Position numbers and translations under genes: made by a program. A DNA stretch of 64,000 nt from assembly GCF_000003815.2 (NCBI RefSeq), contig NC_049991.1:1843718-1907717 (forward strand), given 5' to 3'. Every line of letters begins with the position of its first letter. Positions within the stretch are counted from its first letter, which is position 1. This document shows positions 46,201 to 58,200 of the stretch, in pieces. The notes beneath the pieces were generated by a model. The model was given only the letters and a program-made list of their open reading frames with translations. It was not told the DNA's origin and did not search any database. Source of the stretch: Branchiostoma floridae. Its lineage: Eukaryota; Chordata; Leptocardii; Amphioxiformes; Branchiostomatidae.

Positions 46201-49200
46201 TGCAGTACAAGGCCTTGCACGTGATAACCACGGGATCAACACCATGCAGTCGGACGCTTTGGATTCTGGGATGCTTAGTGACGTCACCAACGGTTGTAAA
46301 CTCTATGACAACCGTTACCGCGATGAAGAGACTGGATGACGGACTGTAGAGTGAAAACTCGACAAACACAGCTCTTGTGTACTTGTCAAGCCAGCCAGTT
46401 TTCTTTAGACCAGAAATTTGCGTCTTGGCATTTTTGGCGTTGTTCTTTAAGATTACAGCGTATCCACCACCCCTGTAAAGATGTACATCACCATAGAATG
46501 CTGCTGAAGTCAAATCGACAGCGTCTCCATACGTCCAGGGCCTGAGGTCGCCCGCCTTTGTCGTTTTGGCTTGATTGACGTTGTTGCTATGGTTACTAAG
46601 TTTTGTTTGATGTACCCATCCTGGCGACATGGAACGCGTGTCCTCATTGGTCCAGGAGTAGTCAACGTTGCACTCCGGTACAGTTGCTCTCATCGCCACA
46701 GGTATTGTGCACTGGTCTGCGATGGAAATACAAGTATATTGTCCGTTTTAAAGCTTTCGACCATGCTTTAAATCGTGCAAAACAACTACAAAATGAGCAG
46801 ATATATGCTGTAAATTACAAAAAATATACAAGAAAACGGATACAAGTTATGCTGTAGAATTTCAGAGCCAGTCCCCAAGTCCCCAAGAAATAATGAAGAG
46901 TCTACTGTTCATGCTAGTATACCATATGTTTAGTAATTTAAATCGGTACGTAAACATATGTGTTTAGTTCAACCTTCTTGACCACTTAGCTTTAAAACCC
47001 TTTTAGCAAGCTCGCATCTAGTTTTGGGCTTCCCAAAGGATGTAATCGATCAATATAGTCGAATAGCATGACCTAATGATAATTAAAACGTGATAAGATA
47101 CCATGGTGCATATGATCAATTGTTTTGGTTAATTGTAAACACACATTGGGAAAATACAAGTAAAATGCAAAAGTAAGATGACCATACTGTCGAAATGATA
47201 AACGCAATGAAAAATATCCTCCTAAATATAAAAAAAAGTTGATCTTTTACTTGGAATCACTCTGAGCTGGCGAAGTCGAACTGTTCCCACTCGGAAAGAG
47301 GTCCCAACGAACTTCCTGTGACGTAACGGCACACTGGTATTCCTGTAGGTGACGTCAGGGTACAGGTTCGGTAGTAGTATCTCCTCCGCCCACATCCACA
47401 AGCCGTCCGCTGTGTGTATCTGTAAGACATCACCATCAAGTAAATGTTGGTGACATAATAGTAACTTTTGTGTTGCAAAATTTATCAACAATACGTGTTG
47501 GCGACACACTCAATTCGTTGATTTATTCACATGGCACCAAAACAAATAATACAAAGCAAGCAAATCAAATTATACAAATGTAATTGAGTTATAAAATGAA
47601 CAAAGGTTTCCGAGGCATTTAAAACAGATAAGGTGACACTGCAAAATAGTTGGCACGTAAGTTTGTAAAAAGTTTGAAATCTGTTAACAATGATTGGACA
47701 TTAAGTGATATTTGAGAAATTTTTTTGTCGTTTTCCTCTAAAAGCTAAATGCAATCATGTATCATCTGACAGGTTATCAATGCCTATAACAAAAACGACT
47801 TCGGAACCCCAGACGGGGGCCGATACCGACTTCTGGGCCCTATATATCTATCCATTACAATGTGTCATATTAGAACATTGATGAAAAACCTCATTGAACT
47901 GCCTGCTCTTCAGATACATGTTAGTTACAGACCGGTAGAGATAATACGCATGGTCTGCTCTGTTTAATAGAGGCTGACAATGAGACGGGGGTGGAAACCA
48001 ACTTCTGGGCCCTATATATAACCATGACTATGTCTCATATTGAAATGATGCGTAGAATACTGATAAAAAACCTCCTTGAACTGAAGGTGCTAGTTACAAA
48101 CCGGTGTAGGTAGTACACCTGACCGCCTTTGTTATACCCCCGCCACATGTAGCGGAAATCGATCGGACGACGAGTCTGTGAGCTCTAAATTACAAGGAGG
48201 CATGACCCTGACGGGAAGGGGGGAACCCTGCCATTTCTTCGTCGGCATCAGGGTCATGCCTCCTCGTAATTTAGAGTTCGCAGACTCGTGCTCCGATCGA
48301 TTTTCGCTACATGTGACGGGGGTATTATAGAGACTGGCGATGAGACGGGGGTGGATACCGACCCTACATATGCCTGTTACTCAGTCATGTATGTCTCATA
48401 CGGTAACGATAAGTAGGATACTGATGACAAACCTCTTTGAACTGCCTGTTCTCCAGGAAGGTGTTAGTTACAGACCGGTGCAGATAGTACGCATGGCTGC
48501 CCCTGTTGTATAGGCAGACGATAACGATGACAGACAGGAACGCCAGGTGAAGTGCCGTGGTCCTCAGCACGTCCTCCACCTTAAGTTCTTTTATCCTGAC
48601 CTCACGGGCTGAGCGGAGTCGGTCCTGCTTCAGGGGCTGTAGATGTGGTCCATCTGTAGGGTGAGATGAGACTGATATAAAAATGGGTTGAGTAGAACGG
48701 AAGTTTGTTGTTGCCCATTGCCATAACATATGAGTATACTTAGCATATGCGGAATGAAAGCATGGTTAGCAACGCTTGGCAAAATCTTTTTCAGAGAGAA
48801 AATAACAACACAAACTTTGGTTATGTGTGTCAGGAACTTCTGCCTCCGGTTCTTCGTCCGCACCCAGCTGGTTGTCGTTGTCCTCCTTTTCTGTTTCTTC
48901 TTCGTCTGATTTCTTTACTATGAGTGACACCAGAGCGGCCATCACTAATACCTAGAGCGGGAAGGAAAATAGACTGTAAGAGACAAAAATGACATTACAA
49001 ATGTAGTCATTTAAGATAAGTCTGAAACATCTGGAACCGGAGCCCTGTTTTTAGAAATGGAATGTGCTATCATTAAGACTGGTATAAAATGAGTTAGAAT
49101 GTTATTGTAACTTCAAGCTAGCTTGCAGTCTTGTGATTTTCAGGGACACATGAAAAAAGGCCATGTGGCCTGAATTCTACTGGTAAAAAAATATTTAAAA

Positions 49201-52200
49201 AGTAAATGTTAAAGGCGAAATCACTGCGGCAAATGTCACACTTTTTAAATATAAATATAAATAGTACATTTGCGAAAATGAAAATATTCTAAGATTAGAA
49301 ATGCAACCATTGACGCTAAAGAAGCATACATTTAAGTACTTGATTAGTTGTGAAGAGGGTGACAAAAAACAGATGTTGGGATAGCAAGAAGATACTTACT
49401 TTAACTGGTTGTACAACCAAAGCATCTTGGAAGAACGTCATCAAGAAGGTCACCAGCCACTGAGTGGACTTTTCGTACCCCCACTCTAGCGAGTAGAGTA
49501 TGGTAAAGAACCCAGACAGCATAACTCCTCCGTACACAATGACGTAGGCAACCCACAGGAACCAATGTGGAAGCAGAAACGGCTTCTTCTTTTTCTTTGT
49601 TGTTTGCTTCTTCTCTTTAGTCTGAGGTTTTGCCTTCTTCTTCTCTGATTTGTTGTTCTGTTCTTCACACCTTATGGCCTCTTCATACCGGGCTATGCTT
49701 TCCTCTAAGCGTACGTAGAGAGGTTTTAGTTCTTTGCCTTCGGCGGTGTCAAATTTGTCCAGCAACTCAGTTGATGCCGACTTGGCTTTATCCATGCTGG
49801 CTTCAGTCTTGTCATAGGGAAGGATTTGCTTTGACCTTGGTATGGATGACGTACGTTTAAGGGCTCGTCCACGCTTTCCTGTAGAAATAGGCTCAGGCTT
49901 AAGTGGGTTGTCTTGGATTCTTTGTGTGCAAGCACATTGCACGGAACGTTTCTCTTTGAAACCTCTGTGACCACCGTGCACACCTTCTGATGGTGCAGTA
50001 GAACCCATGGAAACGCAGTCTTGTCGTTCATTGGGAGTGGCAAACGTGTCTCTTGACCGTCGATTCCTGAGTGTCTTCGTTTGTCTAGCATGTAGAGTCC
50101 TTACTTGCTGTGCAACATCATTACCTGGTGTCGACGCTTCAGTTTCTGAACTTTTATCAGTCTTTTGTCCTAACGGTTCTCCATTTGTATCTACCAATGG
50201 GGCCAAAGACTGGCGACGATTTGTCTTTTGTAAGTCACTGACTTCTTTCTCTTCCCCTGTTGGTTGATGGTTAAGACACTTCCGGGAATCTTGTTCTCTT
50301 GTAGCAATGCTCATAGCTGGAGAAACTTTGTGCGGCGATCTCACATCTTTTGCAACTACCCTTTGCTTATTTTCTGTTTCATTCGAAGGCTGCTCATCGT
50401 TTTCTACCTCGTCGTAGGACGTCTTTTTGGTGCCTCCTTTCGTCAATGATGACGAGCTTGTTGCTTTGATGTTTTTGCCATAATTCCCTTTGCTTGGAGC
50501 TACCTGCTCTTTGGCTCGGAGTTTACGGAAGATGTTCACCACAAGAAGGTTGACCGGTAGTACGACGAGAGTGCTCTGTAAGACAATATTGTATTTTAGA
50601 TAGACAAGAAAAATGTGGCAAGTTAATATCTTATTCTATCAGTGGAACATAAGGACAGACGCTAATGGTAGTACTCTAACCTTTCAAGACTGTAGGGACA
50701 GTGTGCTGATGTGCAGGATGATGGGTAGGTAGAACCGTGATTATTACATGCTTATTTGTAATAATGATAGAAACAGTGCACATGATGCTGAAATGATAAA
50801 GTGGTTGAAAGAATAATGAGTGGGCCAATGCGACTATCCTGTGGTAAATCACTCTTCAAAACTATTGCCTGCATTTTTGTTTTCTTTGCCACACAGTTAC
50901 GTTTCACTCAGTAGGAAGATCCACGATCGTTACATGCTTAGTTATTATACAAACAGTGCACATGATGTTGAAGGAATAAAAAAAGATGAGTGGGCCCAGT
51001 ATACTACCCTGTGGTACACCTCCTTCAAAACTATCGTTGATGATTTTCTTTGCCACACAGTTCTTGCTTCATAAGTAAATATTAAGTAAGAGGTCATATC
51101 GAGAGTATCTTCACCTGTATACTGATGGACAGCTCTTGATAAGTAATGGAGAAAAGTCCGAGGTGTAGCCCAGGTGCGTCCGGGTCCAACGGTGCCTGGT
51201 AAAACATGCAGCTGGTGATCATACTGGTGAAGAGCAGGAGAAGGCAGCAGGACGCCCGCTGCACACGGGTGAACGTACTCCGGGTGGGGCGGGACAGAAC
51301 CTGATGGAGAAGAACATACAGGCAGATCCGTCTAGGCGCAAGGTAATCTAAAGACTTAAAGCGGATTACTAAAATTGCGGCGTCGCTGCGTTCTAGAATT
51401 AGTTTTTGTTACCATTGACTTTACAATGAGAATACCATGCAAAACGTACAAGTAAAACTAAAAAGGCAACAAAACACACAAATCGATTAAATTCATTGAG
51501 CGCTTAGTCAATTAGCTCGACCACAGCAACGCCACTAGTGTGCTGCAGCTTCAGTGAGGTACCCGCCTGACAGAAGCACGTAGCTGTCTCAGATTATATT
51601 CGTTGTGGGAACGTCATACGAACACAAACTGAAGACACTGGGATAGTCGTACGAGCGCTGTACAAAATTCATTTGTCTTGTTACGGAAAGGCTGTCTTAC
51701 ATCCTCGTCTGCGGTTAGTCATGTCATAGCAATTCTGGGATATCAAACTTCACACGACGGCCTATGACGAATGCTACTTTGCCTTAAGACAATGATGTTT
51801 AACAGCAAATAATTTTATAGTTCCGTTTTGAACAGCTTGACTGTGAAATGTAGTATCCCTCCCTGTTCTACACCGTTATCACACGTACCGACATCCACAG
51901 ATGCCCGTCGGTCATGTTCTTGCGAGAGTTGGAGACGAAGAGGTTCTGGAACTGCAGTACGTCCTCCTCTCCCGCCGCCGGTAGGAGGCGCTCCACCACT
52001 CCATCCCCCTCCTCCACAGCCAGCCACTGGCCACATAGAAAGTACGTCCTACATAAAACATACAGTTTAGAATGAGTTTGGCGTATTACATTCAATATTG
52101 TGCTTTACTCTTTAAGTTTATTACACAATGTCACTAAGCGACGTTGGATCTTTAACCACACCTAAAGCAAAAGTATTACCTTACACGCAGTAACGTTATG

Positions 52201-55200
52201 CAAGAGAAAATGAAGGAAACAACTGGCCATGGACAATTGAGCTGAGGTGTGCGGGTCAAAGTTGTTAGTCAGACACCCAAGTAGAAATACTAAGGGAATC
52301 CTCATCAAACATTTTGACAATGTCTTTTCAGATTTCATGATTTAAAGAACACGACCGACACAACTCTGATCACCGTTCATCCTGGCTTGTTCTTCTCACT
52401 ACCTACCTACTGATTTTCTAAAGGCCGTTAACTGGAAAGTAATGTGACCGCAATGATTTGAAATTTGGTCGATATTGATAAAAAGCTTCATACAATATCA
52501 TTTTTTTCTGGGTGAACGTATTGGTCACATCACCTCTAGTACGAATGGCATTTTACCCCCCCCCCTCTTTTTTCCAACTCACCGCTTCTCGGTTTGCAGA
52601 TCTGTGATGATGATCTTGTCGAGGAACCATGATGCATTGCGGCCTTTGCCAGAGTTGTCATGCCAGATGCGGAGGTACTGCAGGTTGCCTAGGCAACGAG
52701 GGACGCTCAAGAGAAAGTTGTTGACACTGCCGCGATCAAAAACCTGTAGTGAAAGTTGCAACTCCATTTGTGTCAGTAAAAGATGCTGTGGAAAATTGTC
52801 TTCATATGTAAGCACTTACCATCATCTAGGTAATCTCCAAGCAGATTCTTCGATGGCATAAGATAGTACTAAACTGGCCAAGGAGTGTAGTCCGCTAAGA
52901 GGTGTACATTTGCCCGGTAGCAAAACACACTTAGCCAGCTTCACTCCTCTACCAGCTTTTAATACTATCTTATGCTACCGTAGTATCTGCTTGGAGATTA
53001 CATCTAGGAACCCCATGCACTGGAACTACATCCTCTAGGAACCCCAAAATTGATGCAAGCGTGCAGAAAGATTGATTATGAACTGGTCACAAAGGTTTAA
53101 AAAATTACCAAACACACAGAATATGGTATACCGAACAATGGATTCGTCATTTTTGTTCTTTCACGTCCCCTTTGTGACTTAAGAATTGACTTTAGAATTG
53201 CCTATTACCTCCCCAACCGAAGTCGAGGTACCCACTATTACACCTAGGTGGTGGAGTGAGGAAAGTCGAGTTAAGTGCTTTTCCCAAGGGCACAAAGTCA
53301 GTGGCATAACAAGATGCGAACCAAGGACCTCTTGGTTATTGGCCAAACACCCTTCCGTTACACCACACAACTCCAAATCTATCCATGCCGTGGATAAGTC
53401 CATAGTTAAGATGCGTCAAAAAGCAGTTACACAAGCAACTGGATATAATTTTGGAAACGGTCAGACGTTTCAAACAACATCCGTTGTTTTTTCGTCAGTG
53501 ACACCGTATCGCAGTAATGTTAAGTACGGATATCGCAAATAAGTAACTTATACTTAGGACATATAGTTAAGCCATTTAGAAAGCCGAAAACGAAAGTTCG
53601 TTCCAGTACCTTCTTTCCCTTGTCGTCCAGTCTCCTGGTACCGGTGTCACCCTTTTCACTCGACAGGACGAATCCTATATTGGAGCGCGTCCCCGCGTCC
53701 TTGCGCATGCCCGTATAGACTGCCAGTTGGTAGTGGTACGAGTGGCGGATGTCGTTGTCGACGAGTGGCGATACTCCCCACTAGAGTTGTAGAAAAACAA
53801 TAATTTTATACACTCTCTATCGGACTTACTAAGCTGGCTATCTTCCTCCTCATCGTACATCTGGTTTACACCGGCGAGGTACAAAGTTTTCCAGTATGAT
53901 CAGTATATTCATGGCAGACACTAATAAAAGTAGTCCCTGACAGTCCAATGTCTTTTTCTATCATTGTCGTTAACGTTATGTATGGTCGACCGACTGGCTA
54001 TAGGAAGAAACAAACATACAAATCACGCTGTAAGAAGCAGCTACAATTCCCATTACTGAACTTGATCTTTGTTGGTCTTTGACACCTACCGACCCACGAA
54101 GAATATCATGAAGACCCATCCACAGCTTCTCGAGTTATGCCCACAAACGTCCACAGGCACTCCACCATAGCACATCCAAACATAAAATTCTTATCTTGGA
54201 GAAGCTAAACACTCTGCCACTGGAGTTGCCCCAAGATTTAACTAGCGACGCAATCCGGGAAATGAAAAATGATAACCTTCCCAGGGAATGACTCCTGGCC
54301 ACATATTCTTGTTTTGCCGAATATAGTTAATTCCAATTCCAATGGCTACTCTCGCGAGAACTCAGATTCTGGAACACACTTGAGCTCGCACGAAAACGAG
54401 ACTTTCGGTGGGACACGAACTCTCTTGCATACGGAAATCATGGCGTCCAATGCCCCCCCCCCCTCCATACGAACGCCTGGTGGAGGCCTCGCTGAAGCTG
54501 TCAGGGTCTTCCACCGAGGTCTTGACTTGTATACAGAGGTTTCGACTATTCCTGAGTTTTCATGGTGGAATTCCCTACAACCATAAATTTTAATTATATA
54601 TAAAGCTTTTGCTTTAAGAGTTGTACATTTACCTTTACGATGTCTTTCCGGTCGGCCCTCCTAGCAAGCCCGACGACAATGAAGTACAGTCCGATGATGG
54701 AGAGTACGGTAGAGAAGACCGGCGCGTTGTCACTCAGGGATGCGAACTTTGAGAACACCGTAGAAAAGTCGATGGTGTTCGGGGGTACGACGAAGTCACT
54801 CCCGAATGATGTCAGATGCGTGCATAGACACTTCGTTCTTCCCATCGTGGACAATGGGCTGACCTATCAGAAATGACGAAAAACTTAGGAACCGTTAACC
54901 AGAAAGCTTTGAGTCCATATAATACTTCGCTATCCTAAGCTTTTAACACACATTCCAACACAAGTGGCTGATGTTCAGATGTATTTTTTGGCGACGCCTC
55001 AGGGGCGGAGCAATCAGTACGGAATTGCGATTGAGTGGCAAAATATTCTAAAAATTGCACTCACACATTCTCTGCGAAGTTGTGTTTTGGCGACAAAGTG
55101 TGAGAATGGTATTTGTAAATAGTTGCGAAGAATTCGACTGCGTCCAAAGTCATGTGCTAGTCTTAATCAAGTCTTAACTCATATTAAGATAGAAGTCTGT

Positions 55201-58200
55201 ACGAAATCTTTATTTCTACCCGATAGCCAACATCTTACCCTGCAGCCGGTTTGCCGCCACATTTCCGTTTGAGTGTCCCAGTACCTACACCCTGACGTGA
55301 AAGTTGCCACACGGACCGTTAGGTTTGAATCTTGAGGGTCTTCTTCCGGCGGAACTGTAATATGTAACGAATACAAACAGCATGTACATATTCCTCTGTA
55401 ACTGCGCTGCGTTTCTACCAAAGACATTATTATAGATGAGAAAGTCAGCATTTGCAAGCAAACACGCAATATTTACCTTTACAAAGTCTAGCCTAACAGA
55501 CTACTGCTCTGTTCATTCTTGCTCAAACACAATCATATGTATGGTGACCAGCCCCTTCAACTCTGTCCTGCCACTTACTACATAACGTAATCGAACACCA
55601 AAAGCTGTCTGCTACACCTTCAGTTACCGTACTGACCGTCGTCTGGTCCTTGATTAACTCGAACAAGTAGGAGAAATTGAACAAAACAGTATATTTCCCA
55701 TCCGTGAAGATTAACGGGAAAATGTATGTTCGAAAGGAAGAAGATGTTGAGGAAATATTCTTACCTCTTGCTTGTAAGCCTAGGTAGTAGGTTCCCTTCT
55801 GCAGCTGTGAGGTGTCTGGGATGAACAGGGTGTGGGACAGCTCATCAGCCGCCTCGTCACCCACGCTCTGCCATGTCTGCAGCATGTCGGCTGCTGTGGT
55901 GTCGTCCACGGCCCAAACATCTAGGAAAACACATGTACAAGTTAGAGACCAGCATCGACATATTTGCAAACATGTCTCGATGGCCTTTTCTTCTTTTTTT
56001 TATAGAAAAAGCTACACCTTAAGTTTTGATGTTTTCCTCCATGTTGTAGGCTAGCAAGAATGGTACTTGTTACCAAAATTATTGCGGTTCCAGGAAGCAA
56101 AACTCAGTTGGACTTATATATGAAGGGTTGCCTTTTCATTCCATACACACTTACTTCATAATGACTTCTGGAAGAGACCGTTGCTAGACTTGAGTGTCTG
56201 CAGGCTCCAAAGTGTGAAACGCCAAATAAACTGGGGCCTGTCCCCTTAACCCTAACCATAACCTTTGCCTTTGCCTTAACCCTATCCCTGGTCTTAAGCC
56301 TAACCGTAACCGGAAGACTTAGCCCTAATCCTAAGCCTAACCAACAACCTTATCACTAACCCAAATCCTAACCCTAACGCTAACCCTAACCTTAACCCTA
56401 ACTTCACTCAAGTGCACTACCACGTAGCAAACAATGAAACAGACACAGGAAAAAATGGTTCTATACTATATTTCAGATATAATATGTCATACTCGTTTTG
56501 TTCTCGTGGGTGTCTGTCAGACGGGGTATGATCGCACGAAAGTCGAAGTCCCACGGGGTCGCCTTGCCGCCGCGCCGTAGGTACACCGCCAGCGTTACGG
56601 TGGGGTCTTCGGGATAGACGAGAACGTGCACGGAGCTGTTGTCTGTCGGTACCCGGAACGTCACGCTGAAGATCTTCAGCCATGGGAACGTCAACTCTGT
56701 GAACTGTTCAAACATTGAACTTTTATGTGCATTGCTTTGGACACATTTATGCAAATTTAGACTAAATCACTTATATCTCTCATTTTGTCCAGATTGGCAG
56801 AAAAAAGGAAAATGATCTCAATTCAGTCTTAGCTCACTGAATTATGAAGGGCTAGTCTTTCACTGGTCGTGACAGAGATAACAAACGATATGTACAACAT
56901 TTACAGGTTCATTGTACCGGTGTAACCACCTACCTCTTTTCGACAAGCACAATAAACAGTGGACAACGGCTTAACGCCCCGTCCTAAAGCCCCCTTTACA
57001 AATCAAGAATTTAGCTCGGCCGAGTGGTTGGCGAGCTCCAAATGGACTTTCTTCGGCCGGAGTATCACCGGCGTTTTGGCGATTATGCGGGCCTCGGCCG
57101 ATTATTAGCAGCTCGGCCGGCGTTTGCGGGGCACTTGCAGCTGCGCTTAATTTCAGCGAGGCCTCGGCGGCGAGTGTTGAGCTCGGAGAGCTCGTCAATG
57201 GGTTGCCTGTAGCTCGACCGGAGCTTGTCCGAGCAATGGCCAAGACTTGGCCAATACTCGGGCGGCAACCCGACGGTTTTTGACTCTCTTTTTTTCGGTC
57301 GGAGTTTGCCCGAACTCTTCGGCCTCGCGCCAGACTCGTTCAGGCTTCCTGCAATAACCGGACGATATTCCGTCGGACTTTTAACTAGTTTGGCGTGCTT
57401 TGGGCGAGCGTTGCGCTGGTGTCGGTGGGAGCTTGAGAGGGCTCCGGCAGAATTTTAACTGTCATCTAATCAATTTGACACCTGTGCTGAACACGTCCAT
57501 TTGTTTTGGGCTTTCATCTTTAGTGAACAGTTTGTTCCGAAATATAAGATAAATAAAGGCTACTTTATGAACTTTTCTAAAAAAAAGCTGCGTTACTTTT
57601 ATAATGTAAAGCAATTGGACACCAAGACAGTACTTCATATTCATTTTTTTGCTATGTACTTCCTATTTATTGTTTGCTATAGGTTTGGATGTGTGAGATC
57701 ATATATTCTTCATGTCTAAAGGCTTCCAGTCTGAAACTCGGACGACCTTTGCCGGTCTTCGCTCGAGGTTCGCACAAGGTTCGCCCGAGGTTCGCCCAAT
57801 CGCAGCCTTGTCAATTTTATTGTATTATGGTGAATAAGACCTGCCTGTTCACTTTGTGGCTCTTGTGGTAGTTTTTGGATTGGTATATCACAACATTCCT
57901 GTTGATAGTATTGTTTTCAGTGTGCCCGTCCACTCCACTCATGTCCTACACATATCCCGCGACTCAGAAATTAAATTTTACACAAATATTGGCTTTTTAC
58001 AAGGTTAGTGAGTTCCGACTTCGTCCATGTTCAAGACATAGTACAATCTCATTAACAAATTATAATCAGTTGTGTTATACGGACGTCGGACGGGCTCCGT
58101 CCATTTGTAAAGCGGGCAGATTTTCAACGAAAAATACAGCCGATACTCGGGCGATGTTGAATTTCGGCGAGCTCTGACCGATCTACAAATTCGGCCGGCG

